Position numbers and translations under genes: made by a program. DNA of 64,000 nt, taken from the NCBI RefSeq assembly GCF_034347425.1, contig NZ_CP133779.1:3410001-3474000 (forward strand). The letters run 5' to 3'. Under the pieces are notes generated by a model, which did not search any database, had not been told where the DNA came from, and saw only the letters and a program-made list of their open reading frames with translations. Source of the stretch: Undibacterium sp. CCC3.4. GTDB taxonomy: Bacteria > Pseudomonadota > Gammaproteobacteria > Burkholderiales > Burkholderiaceae_D. Shown here piece by piece: positions 1 to 10,599 of this stretch (position 1 is the first letter of the stretch; each line of letters begins with the position of its first letter).

Positions 1-3000
1 CGGCAGTGACGGTACAGGACGTTTGATCAACGCAAAAGAAGGCGGTGCGGCCGGTAAAGTCGGTATTGTAGGGATTGCGGGCGCAAATGCCATTGCCATC
101 CACGGCGATTTCAGTGACGATGTGCATGGCTGATTTGCTACGCAAATCACCGAGCACCCACTCGACATAGCCGGTGACGGACAAGCTTCTGTGCTGGTCG
201 GAGCGATTGGCAATGTGCAGTACCGCATATTTGATCGGGGCGGTTTGATCGACGAATACGCTGAGTTCAGAAGCGATGCCGTCTTCGGTATGACTGAATA
301 TGCTGTAACCGAAACCATGGCGGGTGTGGTAGTCGCCTTTGCCGCTGCAGGGTAGGGCAGTCGGTGACCAATATTGCCCGGTTTCTTCATCGCGGATGTA
401 AAAGGCTTCGCCGCTGCTGTCGCTGACCGGATCGTTATGCCACGGCGAGAGCCGGAATTCATGCGCATTTTCCGACCAGGTATAGGCTTGACCGCTTTCC
501 GAGACGACGCTGCCGAAGACAGGGTTGGCCAGCACATTTACCCATGGTGCCGGGGTGCGCTGTTTGGCATTCGTGGTAATCAGGTATTCTCTGCCATCGG
601 TAGAAAAACCGCCGGTACCATTATCAAATTGACGTGATGCAGCGGCCAAGCTCGGTAATGCGCCCGCTTTGGAATAATAGCTGTGTCGTTTTTTGAGCGG
701 AATGAACTCTTTCAGACGGAGGTCGCCGAGGTCGCGCCGGTTCAATTGATCAACCAGACTACCGCGCTGATCGTTGAGGATGATGCGGGCAACCGATTGA
801 AACAGAATTCTGTCTTCATGAGAAATTTGCTCGGCGGCGCGCACATAGATGCCACCCGGTTTTTCCAGCGCATGTGAACCGATCACGGAGGAGATTAAAC
901 CGACAATTTGGTCTTGCAAGATTTGTCGGTAGCTGGCGTGGTCTTCATTCCAAATCACCAAGTCGACGGCCACGCCGCGCGATTGCCAATAGGCATGCGC
1001 TTGTATTAACTGGCGGGCCAGCTCAATATGCTCTTGATCGCTGATTTGTAGCAGGACGATAGGTAAGTCACCGGAGATGGCGTAGCTCCACAGTGCAGAT
1101 TGACCACGATAATTTTGCATTAAAATATCCTGGGTTGCACGCATCAACGGATTGACGTAAATCAGCGAATTGGCCAGGCGTGCATACAATTGCGCATCTT
1201 TTTCGCTGATATTTAATTGCCGCAAGACAACCTGGCTATGTGTCGAAGAAAGTTCAATCACGCGGTCAGCCAGATGCTGATCGCGATATTTTTCAATCAG
1301 GGTCAGGCATTGTTCGCGTGTGTCCGCGATCCCGGTGACCAGATCGAGGGTGACGCTCTGCTCTGGTGCCAAGGAAATCCGATAGCGGATGGCGACGATA
1401 GGGTCGAGCACCGAGCCCGCGCTGTTCGACAAGGCACCGGGATGATGCATCGCCTCGGGGGAGACGCAGGTATTGCCGCGGCCAATAAATTGCATGCGGT
1501 CGGTTTCATATGACACCTCATCGGCGTCGGCGCCGTGCAGCGCCATCAAATGGAACATGGTCGGCACTTTTTCATCCACCGAGCGCGCCCGGCGTACGCA
1601 TAAAATGGCGCTGTGATCGGGCAGAATTTCCGTTTGTACAAACAATTTACTGAAGGCCGGGTGCATGCTGTCGGCGGAAGGCGGTGCCAGTGCAACTTCG
1701 GCGTAACTGGTTAATTCTATCGTGCGTGGTCGGCCCGAGCGGTTGACGATGTGAGTACGGCGCAATTCGATATCGTCTTCCGGTGACACCACGATTTCCG
1801 TGTGTAAATCGAGTTGTTTGTCGCGCCGGCGGAATTCGGCCCGGCCCTCAGAAAATACCGCTGTATAGTCAGGCGTCGTGACCAGTGAAGGTTGTAAGGC
1901 CGTTGACCAGAAACTGCCCGTTTCACAGTCTCGGACGTAGCAAAAACTGCCCCAGTTGTCGCGCGTGCCATCCTCATTCCAACGCGTCAAGGCGAGCTCA
2001 TTCCAACGGCTATAGCTACCGCCGGAACTGCTTACCATCAGGTGGTAACGGCCATTCGAGAGCAACTGAACTTCCGGTGTTTTCGAGTTCGACAGCGACA
2101 GAATACGCAGCGGTGTCTCCTGCTCCTTCGTACTGCTGCGTATATCGGCCAGCTCGCTTGTGTTGGCGTAGTTGGCGCTGATTTGTGGCACACGTTCATA
2201 TAACAGAGGGGTGGCGGCTTTGAATAAGGCATCGGCCTCAAAACGTTTTTGCAGTGGTTTGTCTAATAGTAGGTAGGCGAGCGCCAGCAATCCCATACCT
2301 TGATGATGGACCATGAAGGAACGGATCAGTACGTGCGTTTGCCCGCGTGGCAAACGAACCGGCGTATAGTCAATGGCTTCAAAGAAACCGAATTGCCCTT
2401 CAAAGCCCAGTTCGGACAGTCTTTGCAAGTTATCGCATGCTGCTTCGGGCGTAACCATCAAGGCCATCATCGAGGCATACGGTGCAATTACCAGGTCGTC
2501 TCCCAAACCGCGCTTGTAGCCGAGCCCCGGTACGCCGAAGGCGCGGTACTGATAGTTCAGATTGGTGTCGAAGGCGTTATAGCCTGATTCGGATATGCCC
2601 CAAGGCACGCCGCGTTGTTGACCGTATTGAATTTGTCTTTGTACCGTTGAATGATAGGTTTGCTCCAACAAGGTGTGGGGAAAACTGGGCATGATCAGCA
2701 AGGGCATCAGGTATTCAAACATCGAACCGCTCCAGGACAGCAAGATCGGTTCGCCGCCGGCGATGGTCAGTTGACGTCCCAACGCAAACCAGCTTTCCTG
2801 CGGGAGTTGCCCTTGCGCGATGCCGACAAATGCGGCAAGCCTTGCTTCTGACGCCAACAGGTCATAGCTGCCAGCATCGCAACGACGTTCGTCGAGGTTG
2901 TAGCCGATTGATAAGAGATGGGTGGTCTGGTCGTAGAGAAAGTTGTATTGAGCCAAGCTGAAGTCAATCGCTTGTTTGGCCAAGCTGTTGATATCAGTGA

Positions 3001-6000
3001 TTCTTTGCGTGGCATGATCTATGCTCGCTCGCAACAGTACTCCCACCTCGCCATCGGGAAACTCTTCCTGCTTGAGCTCGGCGAGTTGGCGCAGCGTAGG
3101 GATTGCGGCCAACTGTGGAAACTGTTCCAACCACGCCTGATCTGCCGATGCGCGTATCCACGGCATCATCTGTTCGATCTCGGCTAAGTGCGCACGGCAC
3201 TGCCCTGACAGGGCATCAATCCAGATCTTACTGGGCGAGTCGGCGCTACTTTCGTGCTCTGCCTGAAATTGTCCAATCACATAGCTGAGGTAGCTGATGC
3301 CCTGATAACTGCTGCTGACGCTGCCAGGTGGCAGGCGGTAAAGCTGATTGATCTCGTCACCGATATGGCGCAAACTGGCCGGTGCCGGTTCCGGTTCAAG
3401 TTCTTTCCAGGTCAGGTAAGTGATGCGCAAGCCTTCAAATAAACGCGCCGGCAGGATGGGGCGATCGATCAGCTCCAATAAGCCGGATTTCAACGTCATT
3501 AAATGCGCACTAAAATTTCCGCTGTCGACCGTCGATATATATCTGGGTTGGAGCGGGGCGAGCGTGCGTGTATCGTACCAATTAAAATAATGCCCCTGAT
3601 AACGCTCCATTTTTTCCAGGCTGGAGAAGGTGTCGCCTGTGCGGCTAAGCAATTGTCCGGTAGTGATGTAGGCGAAATCGTAGGCGATTAAGTTCGCTGA
3701 CAGCGATAAACCGATATTGGTTGGCGAGGTGCGATGGGCGATGACCGAGACCGGATGCTGTTGCACATTATCGGGTGGCAGCCAGTGATCTTCCGGGCCA
3801 ACATGGGTTTCAAAAAATAACCAAGTTTTGCGCGAAAGTCGGTTCAAAAACAGCGTTTGGTCTAATGACAGCTCTTTGACTTGACGCACTCTCGGTAAGC
3901 TGATCAGGTAGGCAATCCATGGCGAAGCGAACCAGCAGAGTAAGAGCGCGAACGAGGGCGTCATGCTGCTTGCCGAAAATTGCGCCATATATATCAACAG
4001 CATGGCGGCGAACAACGGGGCGATCCACATGCGCCGCAAGGTAAAGATAAAGCTGTGGCGGGTCCTTGCGTTTTCTATGCTCGAAGGATTCCATTCGAGC
4101 AGGCGACGATGCGATAGCGCGAGGCGCCAGTGCGTACGGATGATGGCATCGCCATACACCCATGCTTCATAGGGCAAAAAGCATAGGTGCAGAAAAACAT
4201 GGCTCAGTTGCAGCTTCGCGCTGCCGAATACAGAGCGGATATGCTGCTTGAGTTGTAAATCTTTCGGTTTGCTGAGTAACTGCAGGGCCAGTGCCAGCAG
4301 CGGTGGCAGCAAGAGTAAGGCCACTGCCGCCGCAGTCCAACGCCACGCCTGTGGTGCCAGAGCAAGGCTCAGCCAACTGCTCGCCAAGAACACGAGATAG
4401 GCAAGCGGCACCAGGCTGCGGCGCAGGTTATCGAATAGTTTCCAGCGTGATAGTGCTGACAGGGGGTTGGTGCAACGGCTGGTTTTTCCTGTTGTGGCGT
4501 CGGTCGTGCCGGGAACTTGGGGGAGTAACCAAGAGGCGAGTTGCCAGTCGCCACGCACCCAGCGTTGACGTCGGCGCATATCGCTCAGGTAGCTGCTTGG
4601 GTAGGGCTCGCTGAGCGTGGCATCGCTGAGCAAACCCGCGCGCGCATAACAACCTTCCAGCAGATCATGGCTTAAGATCCGGTTTTCCGGCATTCTGGCA
4701 TGTAATGCGCCTTCGAAGGCGTCGATGTCGTAAATGCCTTTGCCGATAAAAGAACCTTCGGCAAAGATATCTTGATACACGTCGGAGACGCTGCGTGTGT
4801 AGGGATCCATGCCGACCTCCCCACCGTACAATAATTCATAGTGCGATGCGGCAGACGAGGGTACGCCGACGGCTATGCGCGGCTGCAATATCCCGTAGCC
4901 TTCGGTGACCAGCAGGCGTTGTGCGTCGAATTGCGGCCGGTTCAAGATATGCGTCATCGTCGCGATGAAGATCGATGCCGCTTCGCGCGGCAATTCGGTA
5001 TCGGTATCGAGCGTAATGACATATTTTGTTAGCCCAAGCCCACTGGTATCGCCGGCGATAAAAGAAAATGCGCAAGGCGCGACATCGCGTAGAAAATTGT
5101 TCAGGGCGTTTAATTTTCCGCGTTTTCGTTCAAACGACATCCACCTGTTTTCGCTCGGATTCCAGAGGCGGGCACGATGCAGTAGTATAAAAAAGCTACC
5201 GTCAGCGCGCGGGTATTTCCGGTTCAAGTTGTCGATGTTGCGTTTGGCGTGTTGTTGCAAGTCTTCATCTGTACTCAGCACTTCTTGATCGGCATCAGCG
5301 AAGTCGCTCAGCAGACAAAAGCGCAGATGCTCGTCGCGATTTGCCAAGAAACGTACTTCCATGGCATCGCTCAGTTGATCGATATTATCCTTGCTCGTCA
5401 AAATGGTGGCGACCACAACCAAGCTGCTGGATTCTGCCGGTATGCCCTGAGAAAAATCCATGCGCGGCAAAGCTTGCGGGCTAGCCATCAGTGTGACCAG
5501 CCAATTGACTAATTCCAAGGCGAACTGACTGCACATCAACAAGGTACAACTGGCCAGCACAATCAGTAGCATGAGGTGGGATGGCCCATCGAGTGCACTA
5601 CGCAGTATCAAGGTCGCGGCACTCAGAGTGAGTAGAGCGATGGTGCCTATGTACAAGGGAAATGCTTGCTGCTTGATGTAACGACAGATTTTTTTCCTCA
5701 TCGATACGCGGGCTTCAAGCGTTTGTTCCAGTTGCGCTACTCCAGCGTCGATCAGAAAGTAGCCGAGATGCGCCTGACGGTGCTGCTCACCATTTTGCGC
5801 TACGGCATTGAAGGCAAGTTGAATCGCGTTGTTGGCCACATCGGTTTCGGCAAAGCGGCTGTTCTTGGCAATTTTTTCGATCACGTGGCGATATCTGTCG
5901 CGCGTGGCGAAATCCATATGCTTATATACTTGCGCCGGGTCTTGCCGCAGGATACTTTCGACCGCACTCATACTTTCGACGAATTCGCGCCAGTCCATGG

Positions 6001-6943
6001 TCGACAAGAAGCGCAGACTCCCTATGCTATTGCTGATCGATAATTGATCGGCAGCCTGATTTTTCGATTCTTGTTGAATGAAGTTGTCTATCGTCTGGAC
6101 TTGTTCTGCCAATCTTTGCGAGAGCCAGTTCAAGGGTAAAGTCAAGGTCGGCGCCTGCCCCTGCAGGCGGCGTACCAGTTCGGCGACGAATGAGCTGTCC
6201 AATGGAGGGTTGGAACGCGACATGTCTGCCACTAATAAGATCAGGTTGCTCGGATCTTCTTCGGCGCTCAAAATCATCGCATCGGCCCAGCTGATGGCAA
6301 GCTCGCGATGTTTGTGCGCGGTGGTGAGTCGAGTTGCCACGCGGCGTAAATTTTCAATCAGGGCGAGCCGCAACATAATTGGAATCGCCCACAACTCACC
6401 TAAGGTGAGCGTCGTAATCGATTGGTAAGCACAGGTAAAACGACGCAGATTTTCCGGATCGACCCGACCATCTCCATGTGCCACCGTTTCGAGTGCAATA
6501 TCGTAGACTCTGGGGCGGGCTATGCTGCCGTCGCGCAGCAGGCGCGGTAATTCCCTGCTGTAGTGTTGTGGCAGGTGGCGTTTGGCCGTGCGTATCTGAT
6601 CTTCAATCAGATAGAAATTATCGAGCAACCATGCCGCCGCCGGTGTGACCTGATTCCCTGATTGTATCGTTTCGGTCAGCAGCTTGCAGGTATTGACGAT
6701 GATGGTTTCATTGTCGGATAAGCGTGACAATAAGTGATCGGCACCGCTGTCGGCGCTGAGTTGATGGCTGTTGGCCAGAATGCGGCCATGCTGCTCCATT
6801 TGTGAGGCGCTGAATAATTCTGCTCGCAGCGGCGTTTCCTCTAGAGTGCTCGGCCGCTGCGAACGCCAATCGACGCGCAGGCTCTGGCACTTGTTGCCGA
6901 GCTTGCGAAAACCATAGGACAAATATTTTTTTACTTTGATCAA
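1..6943 (-). CDS. ndvB: Cyclic beta-1,2-glucan synthase (NdvB/ChvB family), C-terminus cut by window edge
   Basis: An open frame runs from a TTG at 6943 through position 1 without a stop, so about 2314 codons are present and the C-terminus is missing. This family builds periplasmic cyclic beta-1,2-glucan from UDP-glucose at the inner membrane. Seen: an N-terminal region with the family-typical HGDGRVDPENLRRF, membrane segments from about residue 415, a GT84-type catalytic block with DTDTELP (first Asp about residue 646) and QRWVRGDWQ (about 793), further membrane segments, a glycoamylase-like block, and a GH94-type block (YVEWVLGDLR, ARNPYNTDF) still open at the edge. The TTG start is chosen because GAGG lies 7 nt upstream and the frame has no upstream ATG or GTG before a stop; the first internal ATG would lose about 45 conserved residues. 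Expected full length is near 2800 residues. Family assignment is very secure. Confidence 0.95.
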   Translation of the reverse strand, partial: MIKVKKYLSYGFRKLGNKCQSLRVDWRSQRPSTLEETPLRAELFSASQMEQHGRILANSHQLSADSGADHLLSRLSDNETIIVNTCKLLTETIQSGNQVTPAAAWLLDNFYLIEDQIRTAKRHLPQHYSRELPRLLRDGSIARPRVYDIALETVAHGDGRVDPENLRRFTCAYQSITTLTLGELWAIPIMLRLALIENLRRVATRLTTAHKHRELAISWADAMILSAEEDPSNLILLVADMSRSNPPLDSSFVAELVRRLQGQAPTLTLPLNWLSQRLAEQVQTIDNFIQQESKNQAADQLSISNSIGSLRFLSTMDWREFVESMSAVESILRQDPAQVYKHMDFATRDRYRHVIEKIAKNSRFAETDVANNAIQLAFNAVAQNGEQHRQAHLGYFLIDAGVAQLEQTLEARVSMRKKICRYIKQQAFPLYIGTIALLTLSAATLILRSALDGPSHLMLLIVLASCTLLMCSQFALELVNWLVTLMASPQALPRMDFSQGIPAESSSLVVVATILTSKDNIDQLSDAMEVRFLANRDEHLRFCLLSDFADADQEVLSTDEDLQQHAKRNIDNLNRKYPRADGSFFILLHRARLWNPSENRWMSFERKRGKLNALNNFLRDVAPCAFSFIAGDTSGLGLTKYVITLDTDTELPREAASIFIATMTHILNRPQFDAQRLLVTEGYGILQPRIAVGVPSSAASHYELLYGGEVGMDPYTRSVSDVYQDIFAEGSFIGKGIYDIDAFEGALHARMPENRILSHDLLEGCYARAGLLSDATLSEPYPSSYLSDMRRRQRWVRGDWQLASWLLPQVPGTTDATTGKTSRCTNPLSALSRWKLFDNLRRSLVPLAYLVFLASSWLSLALAPQAWRWTAAAVALLLLPPLLALALQLLSKPKDLQLKQHIRSVFGSAKLQLSHVFLHLCFLPYEAWVYGDAIIRTHWRLALSHRRLLEWNPSSIENARTRHSFIFTLRRMWIAPLFAAMLLIYMAQFSASSMTPSFALLLCWFASPWIAYLISLPRVRQVKELSLDQTLFLNRLSRKTWLFFETHVGPEDHWLPPDNVQQHPVSVIAHRTSPTNIGLSLSANLIAYDFAYITTGQLLSRTGDTFSSLEKMERYQGHYFNWYDTRTLAPLQPRYISTVDSGNFSAHLMTLKSGLLELIDRPILPARLFEGLRITYLTWKELEPEPAPASLRHIGDEINQLYRLPPGSVSSSYQGISYLSYVIGQFQAEHESSADSPSKIWIDALSGQCRAHLAEIEQMMPWIRASADQAWLEQFPQLAAIPTLRQLAELKQEEFPDGEVGVLLRASIDHATQRITDINSLAKQAIDFSLAQYNFLYDQTTHLLSIGYNLDERRCDAGSYDLLASEARLAAFVGIAQGQLPQESWFALGRQLTIAGGEPILLSWSGSMFEYLMPLLIMPSFPHTLLEQTYHSTVQRQIQYGQQRGVPWGISESGYNAFDTNLNYQYRAFGVPGLGYKRGLGDDLVIAPYASMMALMVTPEAACDNLQRLSELGFEGQFGFFEAIDYTPVRLPRGQTHVLIRSFMVHHQGMGLLALAYLLLDKPLQKRFEADALFKAATPLLYERVPQISANYANTSELADIRSSTKEQETPLRILSLSNSKTPEVQLLSNGRYHLMVSSSGGSYSRWNELALTRWNEDGTRDNWGSFCYVRDCETGSFWSTALQPSLVTTPDYTAVFSEGRAEFRRRDKQLDLHTEIVVSPEDDIELRRTHIVNRSGRPRTIELTSYAEVALAPPSADSMHPAFSKLFVQTEILPDHSAILCVRRARSVDEKVPTMFHLMALHGADADEVSYETDRMQFIGRGNTCVSPEAMHHPGALSNSAGSVLDPIVAIRYRISLAPEQSVTLDLVTGIADTREQCLTLIEKYRDQHLADRVIELSSTHSQVVLRQLNISEKDAQLYARLANSLIYVNPLMRATQDILMQNYRGQSALWSYAISGDLPIVLLQISDQEHIELARQLIQAHAYWQSRGVAVDLVIWNEDHASYRQILQDQIVGLISSVIGSHALEKPGGIYVRAAEQISHEDRILFQSVARIILNDQRGSLVDQLNRRDLGDLRLKEFIPLKKRHSYYSKAGALPSLAAASRQFDNGTGGFSTDGREYLITTNAKQRTPAPWVNVLANPVFGSVVSESGQAYTWSENAHEFRLSPWHNDPVSDSSGEAFYIRDEETGQYWSPTALPCSGKGDYHTRHGFGYSIFSHTEDGIASELSVFVDQTAPIKYAVLHIANRSDQHRSLSVTGYVEWVLGDLRSKSAMHIVTEIAVDGNGICARNPYNTDFTGRTAFFCVDQTSCTVTA

Positions 6944-7072
6944 GGAAGTGCCTCTTTCTTTTTCAGGAAGAGTGCAAAGCTTGATCCTTGTTGTGGCAAA
7001 CCGGCACTCAGGTAAGCCTTCAGTGTAGCCAGCGGGACTTAGCGTGTCGGTGCGTTATCGCACGTAGAGAAA

Positions 7073-7390
7073 TCAGTGCGATTGATCGTCTGGTGGGCGT
7101 TGCGCTTTGAGCTGAGCTTTGAAGTATTGCAATGAATTGACTAATGCAAGATGTAGCTTCTCCGTGCTGGAAAGCATTTTTTTCCAGCTCTCTTCCGTTG
7201 CATCCCGCATCTCGGCCAAATTTTTCTGAATGTTCTTTGATTGCTCCTCAAGGTGGTGTTTTTCTTTCAGATATTTTGCGTGTGCTGCCGTGGTTTTTTC
7301 TTCGGCTTGGTGTTCAAACTGGCTCAGCATGGTGTTGAGTGCAGTGAGCTGTTTTTGCATTTTTAAAATATATTCTTCACGTTGTTTCAT
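7073..7390 (-). CDS. Small coiled-coil protein, function unknown
   Basis: A 105-residue, Lys/Glu/Gln-rich protein with heptad-like spacing of Leu and Met over most of its length, so probably a long coiled coil. It has no signal peptide or membrane segment. A good ribosome site (AGGAG, 8 nt spacing) precedes the ATG. It ends 130 bp before the glucan synthase on the same strand, which suggests co-transcription. I do not recognise the family; a structural or regulatory partner of the synthase is only a guess from position. Confidence 0.65.
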   Translation of the reverse strand: MKQREEYILKMQKQLTALNTMLSQFEHQAEEKTTAAHAKYLKEKHHLEEQSKNIQKNLAEMRDATEESWKKMLSSTEKLHLALVNSLQYFKAQLKAQRPPDDQSH

Positions 7391-7541
7391 GACCGGATCT
7401 CCTTGATCTGTTGAGTAAATTCTGTGGCATGGGGTCGCTTAAGCTCGTAGTGGCGCGCGGGGTAGCCAAATCAACTGAGATTGCGCTGTCAGGCACGGCA
7501 GCGAGCGCTTGATTGACTGCTATCGTCGTCGATGGCGTCAT
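7377..7541 (-). CDS. Possible small ORF upstream of the coiled-coil gene
   Basis: A 54-residue frame starting MTPSTTIAVNQALAAV, preceded by AAGAGG about 8 nt before the ATG and overlapping the next gene by 14 nt, an arrangement consistent with translational coupling. A longer form starting at 7622 is possible but lacks a better ribosome site. The composition is Ala/Ser/Thr-rich with no recognisable domain. It could be a leader or chance ORF. Confidence 0.3.
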   Translation of the reverse strand: MTPSTTIAVNQALAAVPDSAISVDLATPRATTSLSDPMPQNLLNRSRRSGHETT

Positions 7542-8087
7542 CGTGGTCGCCTCTTGTTTTTGACAAAGAAACATGACAGTACGCTTGGTAGTTGAAGGAC
7601 CGTTGCTGATAGGATAATGCATGATGTACTTTCTAATAGAGAGTTCGGGTCACGAATGCACCAAGTATTTTCTATTTTGATGATCGACACTGTGCGCTTC
7701 CACACATAGGCAGTAGTATTTTTTATATGGCGGTGCCATCAAACGTGTCGCCGCCCATGTCGACGTCATTTTTATTGCATCAATTCAAGTTAATTGCATG
7801 CACTCATCATTCCGCGCGCTTGCTTTGCGAAGTAGCCGGATTTCAATCATGCCATGAGGGAACAACGGCAGTGCAACGATGTCGAATCGGCCGAGGGCGC
7901 GGCACTGCGACTCGCCCTTTTTGCCATTTTTTGGGTGGCGAAGTGTAGTCGTTTCACATCGCAATTGACCACAATCATCAAATGCGCGGCATCGATATGC
8001 TGAGCCGGCATTGTATGTCGGCTCAACATTACTGCGCTTCGCTTTGGTGATTGCATAATATTGAGGCACTAAAGGAAAATACCTGGT
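7542..8087. other. Intergenic region between divergent glucan-synthase operon and katG
   Basis: About 545 bp between divergently oriented genes, so promoters for both should lie here. I see no convincing promoter box, operator, tRNA or conserved ORF. The overlapping ORFs of 70-94 codons have no family signature and no ribosome sites. Confidence 0.4.
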
Positions 8088-10319
8088 ATGAGAATATTTT
8101 TATTTGGAAAAAGAAAGCTGGCGGTTTTGATTGCCATCGCCCTCTGTAGTTTGAGTGTTTCGGCCATGGAACAAGCTGGAGCTGGCAGCAATTCTGCAGC
8201 GCCTGTGGCCGCCTTGGATCTGAGCATCTTGCGACAACAGGCCGTGGAGTCCAATCCCTATGGCGCTGAATTTTCGTATGCGAAAGAGTTCAAGCAGCTC
8301 AATCTGCAGAGCGTGAAACAGGATATCGCCAAGGTACTGACGACGTCCCAGCCATGGTGGCCAGCTGACTATGGAACTTACGGGCCATTCTTCATCCGGA
8401 TGGCATGGCATAGTGCCGGCGTGTATCGCCTGTTCGATGGCCGAGGCGGAGCATCTGGCGGGCAACAGCGCTTTGATCCGCTGAACAGCTGGGCCGATAA
8501 TGTGAACTTGGATAAGGCGCGACGTTTGCTGTGGCCAGTCAAAAAGAAATACGGCCGTGCGCTGTCTTGGGGCGATTTGATGGTGTTGGCCGGCAATGTC
8601 TCTCTGGAACAAATGGGATTCAAAACCTATGGCTTCGGTGGCGGTAGAGAAGATGATTGGGAGCCGGTGAAGATGGATTGGGGACCGGAAAAGAAAGCGC
8701 TGGCCGATGAACGGCATGACCAGAGCGGCACTTTGAAAAAACCTTATGCGGCAACGCAGATGGGTTTGATTTACGTCAATCCGGAAGGCCCGAATGGCAA
8801 TCCCGACCCATTGCTGGCAGCCAAAGAGATCCGCGAAACTTTCGCCCGCATGGGCATGAATGATGAAGAGACGGTCGCGCTGATCGCCGGTGGTCATACT
8901 TTTGGGAAAGCACACGGTAAACACAAGCCAGAAACCTGCGTGAAAGCACCACCGAGCGAGGCCACGCTGCAAGAGCAGGGCTTGGGTTGGAACAATGTCT
9001 GTGGCACCGGCAAAGGGGTAGACACGGTATCGAGCGGTTTGGAAGGGGCATGGACCACGAATCCGACCAAATGGACGCATGAATATTTTGCTTTGCTTTA
9101 TGCTTTCGATTGGGAGAAGACCACCAGTCCGGCTGGCGCGATACAGTGGAAGCCGAAAAACGGGCTGGGTGCGAATACGGTTCCCGATGCACATGATCCT
9201 GGCATCAAGCATGCGCCGATGATGTTTACCACCGATCTGGCGTTGAAACTCGATCCTGCGTATCACGCTATTTCAAAAAACTTCATGGACAACCCGAAAG
9301 CCTATGAGTTGGCGTTTGCCAAGGCATGGTTTAAGTTAACTCACCGGGATATGGGGCCGAAGGTGCGCTATTTGGGCGCGGATGTGCCGGCTGGCGATTT
9401 GATTTGGCAAGATCCACTGCCTGAGCGCGACTACCAATTGGCCGATGCCAACGATATCCAGAATTTGAAAGCCCGTATCTTACAGGCAGGTATTCCGACC
9501 AAAGACTTGATCAAAGCGGCTTGGGCATCGGCCGCTAGCTTCCGTGCAACTGATCGGCGCGGTGGTGCCGATGGGGCGCGCGTACGACTGTTGCCTCAGC
9601 GCGAATGGCAAGTCAATGACCCCACCGCCTTGGCCGCAGTGATCACGCAATTGGAAAGCATTAAAAACCAATTTGATAAAGACCAAAGCAAGAGCGGCAA
9701 GAAAATTTCTTTGGCCGATATGATCGTGCTCGGCGGGACAGTGGCTATTGAGCAATCTGCCAAGGCGGCTGGTACGCAGGTGCAAGTGCCGTTTCGTCAG
9801 GGCCGCGTCGATGCCGATCAGAGTCAAACCGATCTCACTTCCTTTGCGGCTTTAAAACCGACTGCCGATGGTTTTCGCAACTATTACAGTCAGGAAAATA
9901 CCAAGTCGCCGGTGGCCATGTTGATCGACAAGGCCAGCACGCTGAACTTATCGGTGCCGGAAATGACGGTGTTGGTCGGTGGCTTACGTGCCCTCGATGC
10001 CAATACCAACGGTGCGAAAACCGGTGTGCTGACTACGCGCGCGGGGATGTTGACGAACGATTTTTTCGTCAACCTGCTCGATATGTCAACGAAATGGGTG
10101 CCCGCGGCCGGGATGGCCGATGTGTATGAAGGGTATGATCTCAACAGCAAAAAAGTCAAATGGACTGCAAGCTCGGTCGATTTGATTTTTGCTTCCAATC
10201 CTGAGTTACGTGCTGTTGTGGAAGTGTATGCGGCCGACGATGCGAAAGAAAAATTCGTGCGTGATTTTGTCAGTGCCTGGACCAAGGTGATGAATGAGGA
10301 TAGTTTCGGTCGTTTTTAA
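8088..10319 (+). CDS. katG: Catalase-peroxidase with signal peptide (exported KatG/KatP type)
   Basis: A 743-residue bifunctional haem catalase-peroxidase that removes hydrogen peroxide. Distal haem residues are R104, W107 and H108 in [11 protein letters not shown]. The Tyr of [12 protein letters not shown] and the Met of FARMGMND match the family's Met-Tyr-Trp adduct. The proximal His is in [10 protein letters not shown] near residue 272. The duplicated C-terminal peroxidase-like half is present, so the protein is full length. Unusually for KatG, residues 1-26 form a basic start plus hydrophobic stretch ending SVSA, a Sec-type signal, pointing to periplasmic location as in KatP. AAAGGA lies upstream of the ATG. 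It stands alone between divergent ndvB and a terminator; no OxyR site could be identified by eye. Confidence 0.95.
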   Translation: MRIFLFGKRKLAVLIAIALCSLSVSAMEQAGAGSNSAAPVAALDLSILRQQAVESNPYGAEFSYAKEFKQLNLQSVKQDIAKVLTTSQPWWPADYGTYGPFFIRMAWHSAGVYRLFDGRGGASGGQQRFDPLNSWADNVNLDKARRLLWPVKKKYGRALSWGDLMVLAGNVSLEQMGFKTYGFGGGREDDWEPVKMDWGPEKKALADERHDQSGTLKKPYAATQMGLIYVNPEGPNGNPDPLLAAKEIRETFARMGMNDEETVALIAGGHTFGKAHGKHKPETCVKAPPSEATLQEQGLGWNNVCGTGKGVDTVSSGLEGAWTTNPTKWTHEYFALLYAFDWEKTTSPAGAIQWKPKNGLGANTVPDAHDPGIKHAPMMFTTDLALKLDPAYHAISKNFMDNPKAYELAFAKAWFKLTHRDMGPKVRYLGADVPAGDLIWQDPLPERDYQLADANDIQNLKARILQAGIPTKDLIKAAWASAASFRATDRRGGADGARVRLLPQREWQVNDPTALAAVITQLESIKNQFDKDQSKSGKKISLADMIVLGGTVAIEQSAKAAGTQVQVPFRQGRVDADQSQTDLTSFAALKPTADGFRNYYSQENTKSPVAMLIDKASTLNLSVPEMTVLVGGLRALDANTNGAKTGVLTTRAGMLTNDFFVNLLDMSTKWVPAAGMADVYEGYDLNSKKVKWTASSVDLIFASNPELRAVVEVYAADDAKEKFVRDFVSAWTKVMNEDSFGRF

Positions 10320-10353
10320 ACACTGTTACGACGTGATATAACTCGTCAATCCT

Positions 10354-10386
10354 GCCGCTCAGTTTGCCCTGAGCGGCATTTTTTTT
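10354..10386 (+). terminator. Rho-independent terminator of katG
   Basis: Perfect 9-bp stem GCCGCTCAG / CTGAGCGGC with a 6-nt loop (10363-10368), followed by a run of nine T. It begins 35 bp after the katG stop. Confidence 0.92.
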
Positions 10387-10402
10387 GCGCCGTCTCGCTG
10401 AT

Positions 10403-10580
10403 TTAATTGGGCAGCCAAGCCAGCGTATAGAGTCGCTCGCTATTGCCAAACGATTTTTTTAACTGCGCACGCACGCCTGGAAATTGCTGATAAATGTCGA
10501 ACAACTTAACGGATCGTCGTAAGCGATGATGGAACGACTCTGGAAGGGGTTTGCATTCCCTCCCATCGGGTCGCTCCTGC
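10403..10580 (-). pseudogene. Remnant C-terminal end of an unidentified gene
   Basis: The minus frame ending with TAA at 10405-10403 reads as natural protein: PDGRECKPLPESFHHRLR, then LFDIYQQFPGV and a C-terminus ERLYTLAWLPN. No start or ribosome site exists; the frame runs into a stop just before the hairpin and MITE-like element at 10589-10834. It looks like the tail of a gene truncated by rearrangement and ending convergently with katG. The family is not recognised. Confidence 0.4.
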
Positions 10581-10599
10581 GTCGCTCACCGGCCTGAAG

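Noticed and set aside
7785..8069. 94-codon minus-strand ORF upstream of katG
   Set aside because: No ribosome site, unusual composition and no recognisable motif; it probably spans the promoter region.
8100..9266. Long antisense ORF (388 codons) opposite katG
   Set aside because: It mirrors the codon pattern of katG, lacks any family signature and has no ribosome site; katG is certain.
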